NCBI GenBank assembly: GCA_934047225.1
Contig: OW203997.1
Span: 5,938,417 to 6,002,416 of the forward strand
Source of the DNA: Ypsolopha sequella
Lineage: Eukaryota > Arthropoda > Insecta > Lepidoptera > Ypsolophidae
Length of the DNA: 64,000 nt
Direction of reading: 5' to 3'
Shown here: piece by piece, positions 11,780 through 24,216 of the stretch
How positions within the stretch are numbered: the first letter of the stretch is position 1
Layout of the letters: every line of letters starts with the position of its first letter
The notes under the pieces: generated by a model
Databases searched by the model: none
What the model saw: only the letters and a program-made list of their open reading frames with translations
Told to the model about the DNA's origin: nothing
Position numbers and translations under genes: made by a program

Positions 11780-12161
11780 TAATTATGTACAAAAAACTGG
11801 CCACATTGGTAGAATTTGCGCGACCCGTGAGCAAATCGTCCTATTTGTTCATCCGTTCGCTCGCTCGGTCTCGCTCTGTCGTTGTCGATTGAGCTCGGTT
11901 GTGGAGGCCATTTTCTTTTTGTGAATGTGACGAAATCTTTATTGGAATTTTTTTCACAAAATAGTGTCAATGTGTGCCTGTATCGAGTGTCGTTTGTGAC
12001 GTGTGATTGTGCTTTTAAGAATGTACGTGTTCCAAATTGGATTGTATTGTTGACCTGGCCCGTTTGTAACACGGCCGAGTATAGGCAGGCAAGGCAGCAT
12101 CGATTAGTGCAATAAGGCGGCCCCCAATAACGGCGATCGAGTTGTGTCCGTTGTTTGAGCC
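11780..12161 (+). promoter_or_regulatory. Probable promoter and 5' leader of Pka-C1
   Basis: Repeat-poor sequence between the last upstream repeat and the kinase start. It has CT/CG-rich stretches near 11850-11890, a GGCCATTTTC (Pho/YY1-like) motif near 11907, and two TGACG half-sites (11928-11932 and TGACGTG at 11997-12003) resembling half of a cAMP response element. Three very short upstream ORFs lie here: ATGTGA at 11925-11930, a 9-codon ORF at 11970-11999 and a 10-codon ORF at 12021-12053. No TATA box is obvious and the transcription start is not determined. An intron in the leader is possible and cannot be excluded. Confidence 0.5.
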
Positions 12162-13223
12162 ATGGGCAACAATGCTGCCACCGCCAACAAAAAAGTGGAC
12201 GCCGCTGAAAGCGTCAAGGAGTTCCTTGACCAAGCCAAGGAGGATTTCGAGGAGAAATGGAAGAAGAATCCTACAAACACCGCCGGACTCAATGACTTCG
12301 AAAGGATAAAAACGCTTGGAACCGGCTCGTTTGGTCGTGTAATGATAGTCCAACATAAACCAACAAAAGAATACTATGCAATGAAAATATTAGATAAACA
12401 AAAAGTAGTAAAACTGAAGCAGGTCGAGCACACACTGAACGAAAAACGGATCTTACAGGCGATAAACTTCCCATTCCTGGTGAGTCTCAAGTTCCATTTC
12501 AAGGATAACTCGAACCTTTACATGGTTTTAGAGTATGTACCGGGCGGTGAGATGTTCTCGCACCTGCGCAAGGTCGGTCGTTTCTCAGAGCCACATTCGA
12601 GATTCTACGCGGCGCAAATAGTGCTGGCTTTCGAATACCTGCATTACCTAGACCTCATTTACCGGGATCTCAAACCCGAGAACCTCCTCATCGACTCGCA
12701 GGGTTACCTCAAAGTCACCGATTTTGGCTTTGCTAAACGCGTCAAGGGCCGTACGTGGACGCTTTGTGGCACACCTGAATACCTTGCACCCGAAATCATC
12801 CTCTCGAAAGGGTACAACAAAGCTGTAGACTGGTGGGCTCTGGGCGTTCTAGTATACGAGATGGCGGCAGGATACCCGCCCTTCTTTGCCGACCAACCCA
12901 TTCAGATCTACGAGAAAATCGTGTCCGGTAAAGTCCGGTTCCCCTCCCACTTCGGGTCAGATCTAAAGGATCTTTTGCGTAATTTACTACAAGTCGATCT
13001 AACTAAGCGCTATGGTAATCTGAAGGCAGGCGTAAACGATATCAAAGGCCACAAATGGTTTGCTAGCACTGATTGGATCTCTGTTTTCCAAAAGAAGATT
13101 GAGGCACCATTCATCCCCCGCTGCAAGGGTCCTGGTGACACCAGCAACTTTGACGACTATGAGGAAGAAGCACTTCGTATCTCGTCGACTGAGAAGTGCG
13201 CGAAGGAGTTCGCCGAGTTCTGA
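12162..13223 (+). CDS. Pka-C1: cAMP-dependent protein kinase catalytic subunit, complete single-exon CDS
   Basis: Cytosolic and nuclear Ser/Thr kinase of the AGC family; held inactive by regulatory subunits and released by cAMP. The 353-residue frame is intact. Seen: N-terminal MGNN (Gly2 is the usual N-myristoylation site), glycine loop GTGSFG at 53-58, ATP lysine in YAMK (K75), catalytic loop YRDLKPEN (D169, N174), DFG at 187-189, activation-loop threonine in [11 protein letters not shown] (T200), APE at 209-211, a C-tail serine in RISS (S341) and the terminal FAEF hydrophobic motif. These correspond to mammalian K72, D166, D184, T197 and S338 with a +3 offset. Start choice: GCCATGG is a strong context, MGNN fits the family, and an in-frame TGA at 12156-12158 rules out N-terminal extension in unspliced RNA. 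The lack of introns matches what I recall of fly Pka-C1, and there is no sign of a processed copy. All catalytic residues are present, so I infer a functional gene. Confidence 0.97.
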   Translation: MGNNAATANKKVDAAESVKEFLDQAKEDFEEKWKKNPTNTAGLNDFERIKTLGTGSFGRVMIVQHKPTKEYYAMKILDKQKVVKLKQVEHTLNEKRILQAINFPFLVSLKFHFKDNSNLYMVLEYVPGGEMFSHLRKVGRFSEPHSRFYAAQIVLAFEYLHYLDLIYRDLKPENLLIDSQGYLKVTDFGFAKRVKGRTWTLCGTPEYLAPEIILSKGYNKAVDWWALGVLVYEMAAGYPPFFADQPIQIYEKIVSGKVRFPSHFGSDLKDLLRNLLQVDLTKRYGNLKAGVNDIKGHKWFASTDWISVFQKKIEAPFIPRCKGPGDTSNFDDYEEEALRISSTEKCAKEFAEF

Positions 13224-16200
13224 GCACTCAAGCAGTTCCTGCCTGCGGACACTCCCGTGAGTAGGTGTTTTGTGTCAGTGATCCTTCCATCTCTATCCTG
13301 GGATGGCGGGGAAATGAGTGTGAGTTGGTGCCGGCCACCTCGTGTGACTATGGACGCAGAAGCGCCCGCACGACGGCCCCTCAGGTGCATCAAGTATGGA
13401 GTGTAGGTGAATTGATAGTAGAACTAATTTCCGAAATTTCGGTGGCGTTCATTTGCTTAGTGCCCTTGAGTCGTTGGTACAGCATAGAGCAATGAGGAAG
13501 CTCAAGTGACCCCTGTTGTACTGGTGATATCCTCATGAGATGTAATCATAATTATGTATGTACCCGGGAACATCTCCAAACACTCAATGTCGGTAATGGA
13601 TTATTTTTAGTACAATGCACGGCAGTTTGTGCTGTTGGAATTATCATGAAATTTTATGCAATTTTATTTTCTAGGGATTTAATTTTTTATGATGTCGATT
13701 TATCAAGTTTTATTCAATTCCGTGTTGTACATTTTTTACAATCATATATTCAACATCACTTACTTTCACTGATAATTTTAATTATACTATTTAATTTTAT
13801 AATTTTCTTTACCTATTCATTCTTGAAGTAACGCTTCTCGTCGCATGTTTTATCGAATTGACATTTTGTTATTGAATTTTAATTTAAATTGTTATAATAT
13901 ACCTATAATGGTTGATATTTTATTTTATAATTGTAAACTACATCAAATTATTGAAGAGATTAATTTATTGTATCACTAGTGTTCACTTGTGCAATTTGAA
14001 CTATGTGTTTGTGATCTGATGAGAGGATTTATTTCGATTTAAGTGTAATTTGTATAGTTCCTTATTTTGTAGTTTTATGTCTTTGTTGTCTAATCTGAAT
14101 TATGAGAACTACATTTTGCAGCCATTGTTGTTTCGAGTCTTATCAAATGTAGAACGTATTGTTAGCATCAGTTTTTTAAAGCAATAAATTCTTATATGTA
14201 GGTAACATTTACATATTGTAGTCTAATACGCGACCCTCTTCAACTGGAAACAATGTTGAACTTGACTTTTCTTGACATTTATAAGAATTCTTACCATGAT
14301 TCCTATTATTGTGCTCTGTATAGGTGTTGCATAATTATAAATTGTTTTCATGTTAAACAAAATCACTTCAGTCAATTTGTCATTGTGTAAGTTACATCTT
14401 GAAATTACGATTTCATGCTGTACTTCTGTGATGGTTGGTATAACATCCATAATTGGTTGGAAAACTCATGTAAATATGTAACAAGTGAAATGATGACAAG
14501 TGATTGTATTCAACATGCCATCCAAGTTTAACGAAGTGCCGACAATTTCAAGTAATCGCAATGTTGTTTTCACTGGAAGAGTTACCCAAGCCTTGCAAGA
14601 TGCGCCGACATGGCATTATATCTTGTCAGAGACTGATGTTATCAATAGGTGTACATAATCAACATAATGTATCAACAAATAAATGCTACGCTTCAAATTC
14701 CCACCAGACCATGGAGTGAGCGAAACTGTCATTCTGACAAGCTGGCAATGTTTATTATAAAGTTTGTTAGCTATTAGATGTAGGACTTTAATCCAGGCTG
14801 TACAAATAATCTAGTTATTTGTAGTTTACATTTTACATTGTGAAACATTTGTGCGCATCTGTGGTAATAGTCTTAGGTTGAATATTTTGTGAATGGTTAC
14901 TTAGCCGGACCATTGTGCAAATTTATAATTTCAATTCTGTGTAACCCTGGAGCTAAATCCATTGCATGAATGTCAATGTCTGTATTAGATAAACTAAAAC
15001 AATTTACGATGCTTAATAAATTCAAGGGAATCATATCAGATATATTTAAAAGTAAATTTAAAATCCATTGCCTGCCAGTCTCATAAAAACCTAACTTTCT
15101 CAACTTAGTGATAATGCTAAAAGAGTTCTGACTTTCGTACAGTACTGTTACCTTAATTGTTCTTGTAAATATCCTTGTGTCGTCTCTGCTACAACTATCT
15201 CTTAAAACCAATGTCTCGAACGGTGAAATGTCGGAAAGAAATATTGAAACAAAAGAAACAACAACATTTTTACAAAGATTTGGTGTCTATTGTAATGTAA
15301 TGGTGCCATATTGTGTCTTAGACAATCATTGTAAACTTGTGCGTCAAAGAAAAAGTGTATGTCCAGCCCTCAACATAGATAATAACACTGATTTAAAACC
15401 TGGTTTACACATTGCTAAGTTTTGCAACGCGTTACTAATATAAGCCTTTGGCCATTATTCAATGCCAGTATTAATTATTTGAATTTTATTACACGGCGAT
15501 ATTTAACGAAAAAAACAATCGTCTATTTTAGTGAGGGAAATAAAAGTTGCTGGAGTTGCTTAACCTTGGGTAAAATAAACACTTCACGAGTAGCTAGTCA
15601 GTTTATGTTATAATTTTTCCTATTTTCGACGTCATGGGTTAGGGACTTTAGTTAGTTTATACTTAGTTTAAGTTAAGTAGACTAGTTTTAAGTGAAAGCT
15701 TTTGAGGTTTTTATTGGTGATGCTTGGAAGAGTCGATGATTTATAGCGTTTTTGCTAAAACATCATCTTTCGTTCGAGCCTATATGTTCCCACAGCACTT
15801 TCAGTCCATTGTTCTTTTCAATGTCTTGCAACAGTTTTTCATCGTGGGAAGAAAAGGAGATAGCAATTTTCATTGTCTCCTTTAGTTAGAATTATTATCG
15901 AATCATTCTACTCGGAAACTTTAATGGCATTCACCGTTCAGACATAATTTAGCGAGCATTTCAAGACTTCTAGTATGTCTTAAAAAAGTGTCTCTTTTGT
16001 GCAAATGTAGTTTTTAGAGCATTTTTTATTGTATAAATATTATCTTAGGAGTTTCTGACGTGTACCCTTTGTTACTTACTATTATTGTTTATAATTTAGA
16101 GTGATTGTGTCCCCAGTAATTAGGAGACTTTATATCAGCTTCGACAGAACCCTCATTCCACTAGCTTCACACAACTTGCTCATACACACGTAATGTGGGA

Positions 16201-16546
16201 GTTCTGATGTGAACATTTTAAAGCCATTTTGGATATTATATGATAAGTGTGACAGTATGTGTATTTGCGAGCAGTTGTCTTTTTTATATCTGTGCATATT
16301 ATTATTAAAATGTTCACGTCTAGACCTATATTGATATCGAGTGCCTATAGCATTGAAAGTTCAAGTGTAAAAAGTCAGTTAATTTCAGTAATTATTTGTC
16401 ACCATGTATTGATCTTCCATAAAATTACGATGAAATTAAAATATCGATGTAACAGTAAAAATCGTATTTGATTTCGAACACACCGTTTGACAACAAAGCA
16501 TTTCGGCTTGCTGATTTCGAAAAGTTTTGCGTTTAAAATGTAATGA
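13224..16546 (+). other. Probable long 3' UTR and downstream flank of Pka-C1
   Basis: T-rich, largely non-repetitive sequence directly after the kinase stop. The first canonical AATAAA is at 14183-14188, giving a UTR of about 970 nt. Further AATAAA signals at 14678-14683, 15015-15020 and 15538-15543 would allow longer isoforms. No convincing second gene is seen: the ORFs here are short and of low complexity. The stretch ends at the hAT-type element at 16555. The contrast with the repeat-packed flanks suggests that this region is under constraint, which is inference. Confidence 0.5.
14183..14188 (+). terminator. First canonical polyadenylation signal after Pka-C1
   Basis: AATAAA followed within about 30 nt by T/G-rich sequence, the usual arrangement for cleavage and polyadenylation. 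It is the first perfect hexamer after the stop codon. Confidence 0.5.
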
Positions 16547-16554
16547 AAATGCGG

Positions 16555-17076
16555 CTTGTTCCACTTTAACTCCAAAATCCGTCCACTTCAACTCCAAAAC
16601 ACATTTTAATGAATATTTTATTTATATTTAAATCGTTCCACTTTAACTCCAAGAAATTTTAAGAAGTAGAGTCAGCAAGTAAAATATTTTAGCTACCATG
16701 CGTGAGGCCAGAACAAAAACTCAAATAACATACATTGGTGTAGATTCGAAGTAAGAACAACTTATTTGACAAGACTTACCTTATTTTAAACGTCCAGGTC
16801 CTTATCTTTTTGAAACAGAAATAAACAGACAGAAAGAACACTTATATTATGTTTAATTCTGTCTTATTTATGGCAATTAAATCGTGTCAACACTGAATAA
16901 AATATGAAATTTTTCTGTTGGCTCTTTCAAAACTGTTTTGGAGTTGAGTGGAATTGAAGTATGCAAATATTTCTAAATTTAAATTAAATGCCTAAAACAT
17001 TTTGGAGTCGAAATGGACAATGTATGGACGATAAAAATTTTATAACAATGGCTTTGGAGCTAAAATGGAATAAGTC
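16555..17076. mobile_element. hAT-type non-autonomous element (family C)
   Basis: 522 bp bounded by an exact 8-bp duplication GAAAATGC (16547-16554, 17077-17084). Ends GGCTTGTTCCACTTTAAC / AAATGGAATAAGTC are inverted repeats (GRCTTRTTCCA). Near the left end TTCCACTTTAACTCC recurs; near the right end TTTTGGAGTYGARTGGA variants recur in the opposite sense, so the subterminal repeats are inverted. Confidence 0.85.
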
Positions 17077-17084
17077 GAAAATGC

Positions 17085-18890
17085 GCCTGCAGTATTTCGG
17101 CAAATAATTACAATAGAATAGAGACATACATATCTATGCATCGAGCAATTTCAGACGGGAACACACAGAGTGCACGTGGGAAGTCGCCGGTGGCCGCCTA
17201 ATGTGCCGCTTCCTAATAAAAATGAATATACTCGTAGATTCCATCCACCTCGCTCGCACACGCTCCGTCATTGTCAAACATCGCAGCCAATGAGCATCAA
17301 ATATTTCATTCAAACCGCTGAAAAAATGTGTTTCATTTTTGTTTTGAGAACTGGCCAAATGGAAAGCTAAACAATCCAAAATTCGATGGTCACATTGCTC
17401 CGCAATAATAAGAAGTGTGCATTGTACTCGTAATTATTGTACACTGTCTACACCTGTTTGGAAACCTGCCAGAAACCTGATAAAGAAGCCCCGAGAGATT
17501 CCTTTTTATAGATATTATCGGACAGGTTGTCCAACATCCATTAGCAGATGACTTGCAACTCATCATATTACCTATTTTTGTCTGTTTATATCATACTGAC
17601 TGTAACCGACATATTTTATTTACATTTTATCACCGCAGTGCTGTGCATGTTATTCATTTGCGTAATATTCTGTTTATTCCATTACGTAATCGACCCCGCT
17701 CGCCTACACCGAGAACCTAAAAGTGTTCTAATAAGCATATATTTAGCCACACTGAACATATGCAGTTGAGTATGAGAATAGAAGGGTAAATTAAATAGTT
17801 TATTAATTATAGTGTAGGTAATGGAAAGTTTTGTTGCAATGAGCTCGTCTCCTGAAGTGAAATAACAATATATTTTTCACACCACCTGCTCGACAATGTC
17901 CAATTACATATCATGCAACCTCAACGTAAAGTAACGCATTATATCTCAAGGGATATAAAGTTATATGAAAATCTCTCCTGATTTAAATTTGGAACGTCAA
18001 ATTCGTGTGGAAACTCGTGGAAAACAAATGCCCATATGGGATTGTAAAGAGGTTTGTTCGAAAATCGAACTGGCCACCATAAGCAGAATTCAACAAAAAG
18101 AAAAAAAGCGTTCACAAAGAATGTGAAACAAAAGACGGTGTTTGGTGCTGTGATTGTCAGTGAATTTTATTGAATTATTAATGTTGATAAAAAATGTCGA
18201 GCTTTTTATTGTCTCGCAGAAGGTGTAAAAAGTAGAGTATGCTCCTCTGGAATAACGCCTGTCTTTGTCTTGGGCAGCTTGAACCCCTCGCTTTACTCAG
18301 GACTATGTAACTCCCTCGCTACGCTCAGGAGTTAACTCTAGAGTCCCTCGTTACGCTCAGGGTTCAATATGCCGCCCGTGACGTAAGACATTGCTTTATT
18401 CCCTTGGTGCATAATCTACTAATCAGTTATTGCAAAGCACAAAACTTTTTGAATTTTTGAAAAATTCCTCTTATGACCGAAGTTAGCACGATATTTATCA
18501 CTTTTAGTATGAAATCGTGCCGGATGTCATCACGATACATGCTGTTAAGTTAACTTTGATTGCCAATAACTTCATAATTTTTTTAGACATCGAAAAGAAA
18601 AATTTACTGCTGTCTTTAGCTTTTTAAACACGATTGATTTTCATAAAAATCTTCATGTAGGAGACGAGGTCATTGGCAGAAGTCCACATATTACAGTATT
18701 GACCTTGGATAAGGTGATACTTGACATAATTACAAGAGATATACTTGAAGCATTTTTTCAAACGGTCAATGGAGATTTACTGACTTGGTCTTTTAAGACT
18801 TGTTTTCGCGTGGCAAAACAATTTTCCACGCGGTAACTGCACAGTGCACAGCCATTTTAAGATAATTTGGACTTTGTTGCGTGTTATAAT
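17085..18890. other. Intergenic, no gene seen
   Basis: Contains CTCGCTACGCTCAGG-type repeats around 18270-18365. A hydrophobic 73-codon ORF at 17548-17769 is probably chance in T-rich sequence. Confidence 0.45.
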
Positions 18891-18892
18891 CG

Positions 18893-19250
18893 TAGTTTAT
18901 GCTACAAGGGCGCAAAGGAATAAATTACGAGGACGATTTAAAACACGAGCGTAGCGAGTGTTTTAAACGTAACCGAGTAATTTATTGCTCTTACGCCCGT
19001 GTATCATACTACGTTTTTCAATGCATAGTGTGAGGAAATAAAACAAATATAATTTTGTGAACTTTAAATTGTAATTGGCTCAAAAGGACTGTATCCAGAG
19101 CCGTTAAACAGTGGAAAAAGAAGTATGTCATTTATGGTACACAGGAAAGGCTGCAGGTTAGCCAACCATTGTAAGTAAATTCAAAAAAATTACTTTCTGT
19201 TCGGTTTTGATGCATAAAAGGTGGGCCTTTACGAGCACATGCATTGAAAA
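18893..19250 (+). mobile_element. TAGTTTATGC repeat with foldback head, copy 1
   Basis: Starts TAGTTTATGCTACAAGGGC and ends GCACATGCATTGAAAA. The first ~120 bp is a hairpin: the left arm pairs with TTACGCCCGTGTATCATACT, with an inner AAACACGAGCG/CGAGTGTTT palindrome. Four copies in the window. Confidence 0.7.
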
Positions 19251-19700
19251 GAGTTTTGTTTATTTTTGCCAAAGATTTGATGATAGAGTAAGAATTTAAG
19301 CACTGAAAAGAACTTATTAACAACAATCACCATATTGACAGTCAATGAAAAACTACCTCAAACATTAATTTGTTCCACTTGAAGAAATTATTACTCATAT
19401 ATGTTGAAACATATTTATTTATTTAAAATTAAATGAAGGTTCAATCATAAACATTGAATACAAAATCCAATTATTGTGCTCACACAAAAAAGGGCAACAG
19501 AATTGAGCAAAAAATAAATAGGTTAGATAATTTTTTACGCTGCTACGAATCTGATAATATTTACTTTTTTTTTCTGTGCTTATTTGATTACCACAATGGC
19601 TAGGAAAATTAGGATTTATATATCTATTGTGAAACCTTCAACCCTCGTTGTTGCTTTACGTTTCAAGTTTATTTTTTTATTTATACTGTTTTAAACAGTT

Positions 19701-20110
19701 TTAAGGCGCTACGGAAAAACATTTACACTTTAAGAACTTGCATATCTACTTCAGTAAATAATGTATTATTTTGATAAAATAGTATATTATTTTTGGAATC
19801 TTTCTCTAGGGATCTGTTAAAACAGAAACGCGATTGGAGAAATTCGGCTCGATAGAAATATTTATTGAAATGAGGTCGTGGTCGACACCAATTCTCCTGG
19901 TTTGACAATTTAGAATGACATGTGGACTGCAATTATATTTTATTAGATGGCTTTTAACAGTATCTAGGACCTGGTTAAACAAAATTTTGATAGCTTTCGA
20001 TAGCAAAACCGACTTTTTGCTACTTTTCCACGAATCCATCCCTCTCGCACTGAGGTTTTTTTCGCATATGGAGTAACTGGGACGCTAAAACTTTTACATA
20101 TCGCCTTAAA
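19701..20110 (-). mobile_element. AAGGGGGTATATCGTC inverted-repeat element, divergent copy
   Basis: Shares AACGCGATTGGAGAAATT, TCGATAGAAATA and TCCCTCTCGCACTG with the better copies at 46.1 and 48.0 kb. Confidence 0.55.
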
Positions 20111-20454
20111 GTTCTGAATGTCTTAAAAGCTTGTCTTTTTAAGCCAGACATCATTATTGTAGACTTCTTTTATTTTTTTGATATATAATTATAATTAAAT
20201 ATATATATATTATATAATAGGTAAACACATAAGGCACAAAAAATCATGATTAAATCCAAGATATATTTCGGGCCCCATTGGGCCCGGCATCAGTTGTTGT
20301 AATAAGTAATGATGACACGATGACAGATAATAATATTTACAAGATGACAATGGGATAATAAAATAAAAATATTAAACAAGGCAAGACTACTTTCTTAAAT
20401 TGTAGATTTAGACTTGTATTGTAGACTTCAAAATATTAGAAAGTCCTGTCTAAG

Positions 20455-21000
20455 TCACTGTCCTGTCAGTTCACGTTTAAAGAGTGGATGTTTCTTTGGT
20501 AAAAGCTGATTGTGAAGTCGACAGCTGAAAAATATACTTCATTTTTTATTTCATAAGTATTATCTAGCGATATCTAACTACGTCTCTATAAATTTCATGA
20601 AATACCATCATATTAGCTGTCAGGATATCGTGAATGTTGCCTCGTTTTTACGCAATGATTAGCAAGTTGTATAATATTTTATCTATACTGGAAATAAAGA
20701 AAGAGAGAAATACAGACGTCGGTCATGTAAAGATGTAAACTATACACTTTTAAAGATATATACTTTTTTACAACTAAACCTACCGTTTCATGGGAAACAG
20801 TTTTTAACTGAAAACATTTCACAAATTCGGCGTCGTTTGAATGTCTCGCCATTTCGCACCTCTGGATAAGATATGGGTGGGAGGTGCGGTGTGAGGGGTA
20901 AGGGAAACTTTCTAAAGATGTGTGCAAAGTTTCAGTGTGATCAAAGCCTGATGGTGGACGTCGCAAACACCTAAAGCATTTGAAGGGTAAGCAGGAAGAG
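20455..21000 (+). repeat. Interspersed repeat S, copy 1
   Basis: Shares ATCTAGCGATATCTAACTAC, GTCAGGATATCGTGAAT and AAAGATGTGTGCAAAGTTTC with 39835-40600. It lacks the element that splits the second copy. Confidence 0.7.
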
Positions 21001-21333
21001 GGATCATAGTCAACAGAAGGTAAATTTGAAATAGGTAGAAAAAACTTGCTTAGGTTATTATTTTAGAACTCTGCTTAGTGGGCTTATTTTAATCACAGTT
21101 AATTATTGTAATAATATTTTTTTTTTCTCAAAAGCAAACTTTACCATCAAATATTACAAGCTTGCTTAGCTTTACTATCAGCCCATAGCCCCCCATATTC
21201 ACAGTTAAAAGACATTTTTTTTTACTTTTTGTACTAGCTATGACCTTTTTTTTAAGTTAGGTATTTAAGCTTCTTGAGACCGGTTTATTTTTAAAAGCGA
21301 TATTCTGCGGACTGTGTTATTTTTTTCAAGTTT

Positions 21334-21720
21334 TTGTTTTCGCTCAATCATTGTTATCGAGACATTTTAGGAGATGGCACTATTTACACAATTTTGAAAA
21401 AAACTGACAATGATGTTCAAGTTAGGTATTTACGCCTTCGTAGGAATACTCATATCTTAAGTCTTCTATACAACGTTTTAAACGATCCTTCCGCACCTGA
21501 ATATCTTCGTATTAAATACAATCTCGTCAATTCCTTACGCTGTAAGGAAAATAGCCTTCTTAGTATTCCCAAGCACAATTCTGCTGCTTATGGGAAGTCC
21601 TTTTCGGTCAAGGCCGTTCGTCTGTGGAATGATTTACCCACGAGGATACGTATATCGCCTTCATTGGCGATATTTAAAAAGAATTTAAAATCACATCATG
21701 AAGTTTCTTTAGGTTGGTAG
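21334..21720 (+). pseudogene. C-terminal tail of a CR1/Jockey-like LINE reverse transcriptase
   Basis: A 128-codon frame ending in SFSVKAVRLWNDLPTRIR and a short helix-rich end, the usual C-terminus of ORF2 in this LINE group. RT and endonuclease domains are missing, so it is a 5'-truncated copy. The sequence after the stop runs as a LINE 3' UTR to an (ATTC)n tail near 22100-22127. Confidence 0.75.
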
Positions 21721-22127
21721 TCTCACTTCATCACTCAGTCTATTGATATTTTTATATATAGTATATTAAGAGTATATTAAGTAGTTATTTTTTATTTTTT
21801 TTTATTTATTTGTATGTATACGATATGTATGTATCAAGCATAAAATATATTGTGTAAGTTTTGTTGGATAGGAGTATATTATATATTAGGCATTATGTAT
21901 ATTCACTTTATTGGTTTTGATTCTTCTTTTATTTATGTATTTTGTAAATTGGTATCCCCCTCCACATTACGTAAAATAATACTTTCTTCACCACCCAAAG
22001 GTTGGCTGGAAGAAATCGCTTTAAGTGATAGGTCCGCCCTTGTACAACATTGTGTGTTCAAAACTCTGTACTCAATTTTTTTATTTGACCGTGTACAATA
22101 AAGTGTGTATTCATTCATTCATTCATC
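21721..22127 (+). repeat. 3' UTR of the LINE copy, ending in (ATTC)n
   Basis: CACCCAAAGGTTGGCTGGAA and GTCCGCCCTTGTACAAC are common to this LINE group; it ends ACAATAAAGTG then (ATTC)n. Confidence 0.65.
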
Positions 22128-22575
22128 TTTCTTCCCACGTACCCTTCATTTATATGCCAGCTGAGCGGCTAGACTTTTAGGGAGAACACTATTGAGTATG
22201 AAAAAACAGACTCGAAGGCACAGCCTCCACCTTAGTTCAATTGAACAACGCACTGCGCAGGTCACGGCAATTTAATCCACAATATTCTATTACTATTACT
22301 GATCAAATCACTCAAAATGCAATCTATTTTTCAATAAAAAAGAAAATCTTTCAGACTACTTTCAAGTCCAATTCACATGAAACGTTCAGACCATCGCGTA
22401 TCAAGTAGCAAACATTATTTTTATGAGCTACAAAAGTAATCGCCTTTTGAATTTTATTACCATTCAAATAAAAGTCATTTTTCTTAGTGTAGCTCTGTCG
22501 ATATGTGTAAGGAGTTCTCCGATGACTATGTAGGTACTCGTACTATATAAGATTGTAACGGTCCATGAATATATT

Positions 22576-22990
22576 AGGTCTTTACATATGAAATAGCTGT
22601 TTTCTATAGAGAAGTTGAAGGAAACTCAATTTTCAGTACTAACATTTTTGCATTTTTTTTAGGAATGACAAATTCAAATGGTGTAGTTTCTTTTGTGTAT
22701 GAATGAGATAACATTAAGCTAACAGCAACATTTATTTAATTTTTGAAAAGTGTCAGCTGTAAAAAAAGATTACGAATCTTATCATTGAAATGGATGGCAT
22801 TTAGGACGAACTGTTTTTAAAGAATGAATTTTTATAATCAATCTAAAAATAAAAACAAAATTTAATACGTAGATGTAAAACTTTGAAATGAACTTTCAAA
22901 CAAAAACAAATAATGGTAATAGCTATTGAATTACAGGAATTATGAACTCATGAATCTGTAAGAAAATTTCGGCAATTTCATAGGTAAAAT
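22576..22990. mobile_element. AGGTCTTTAC inverted-repeat element, copy 2
   Basis: Intact left end AGGTCTTTACATATGAAAT; the right end is decayed (CATAGGTAAAATTTTG). Confidence 0.6.
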
Positions 22991-23094
22991 TTTGGAAAAT
23001 TGTCATGATAAGCTTGAAGTTTGACACTGGATAAATGTCTACGCTGCCAGAATAACCTACTCGCATCTCGTATTTTCAAAATTGCTAACAGAGA

Positions 23095-23150
23095 AGCTTT
23101 CTTTATTTCTTTATTCTTTATTGTACACAAAAACACTAACACAAACAGTT
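23095..23150 (-). repeat. LINE 3' tail fragment, minus strand
   Basis: TTTCTTTATTCTTTATTGTACACAA-like sequence (complement ends GTACAATAAAGAATAAAG), typical of a LINE 3' end. Confidence 0.4.
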
Positions 23151-23198
23151 GCAGTTTATATTATTAATAGTTACAATTATGCAAAGGTATGTGCATAT

Positions 23199-24208
23199 AC
23201 AGGGTGGAAAAAATGAAAGGGCCCTGGAGGGGAACTACCTTAAATCCTTTAGTTAGCTCATTTTACTGAAAGGAAACATTCCTTTATTTTTTAAAAGAAA
23301 CAAAACTGCATTCAAAGATCTTCTAAAATTTGCTTGTGTCACCCGGGAACTGAACCAACTAAAAATAAAAAAAATAAACCCTCGCTATTTTATTATACGA
23401 ATCGGTAGGATTATTGTTCAGGTTAAATTTGTCTAATAAACATTTGGTCTTACACTCATCTGTTGTATGAGATACTCATGAAATTAAATATTTATTACAA
23501 GTTCTTTGTTAACAATACCTAGTACTGTTCACTTGTAACAAGTAAATGAAACGTTCTAATTTTCTTATCTCTTAAAAAGAAAAAAACCATGCATTTAAGG
23601 GTTAAGCCAAAGCCTTGTGGGCATAATGGCTCTCGTACCTGTCATTAACTATCAAAATTGCATGACCATAAAGCATGATCTATGAAATGTCAGTGACACT
23701 TGACATTGTCAGCTAGTTTTTTATATTTATTGCTAGGCAAAGGTACCTATTGTAGCTATTCAGCCCATATCAAAATATTTTTAAACTAATGAATAAAAAA
23801 TACATATAAACGAGTTTCGTAACAAGCATATAAAGATATCGCAATGAAATTTTTTTATCTAACCTTACACGAAATGAAAACTTATGGATTATGTATGTAA
23901 GTCTAATGAAACATGTCGTTGAAATTCTCGCTATTTATTCAATTCAACACAAACGCTCGCCGGCCTGCGCGCTGTGAATTTCAGCCCCATCAACTATGTA
24001 CATACATTTACGTATATTCGTGCATACATATGTATAAACATTACCTTGAATATAATTATCGGCTGGTCTGTGGAAAAATTAGCGTGTATTACATTCAATA
24101 CAATTCTGAACTACTGACGTATGTTATACGAACATACCTCTCCAAAACGTCACAGTATAGCAGTTGTAAAATTAAAAAAAAAAAGCACTTGTTGTTCCTT
24201 ACAATACG
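23199..24208. other. Intergenic; possible single end of a TACAGGGTGG element
   Basis: TACAGGGTGGAAAAAATGAA at 23199 resembles a DNA-element terminus, but no partner end was found. No gene seen. Confidence 0.3.
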
Positions 24209-24216
24209 ATTAATAG

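Noticed and set aside
11882..12115. ORF in the kinase leader as an N-terminal extension
   Set aside because: Different frame, no family similarity, and an in-frame TGA lies two codons before the kinase ATG.
12015..12356. Antisense ORFs over the start of the kinase CDS
   Set aside because: Shadow frames of a conserved coding region.
17548..17769. Hydrophobic 73-codon ORF as a membrane peptide
   Set aside because: T-rich sequence produces hydrophobic frames by chance; no supporting context.
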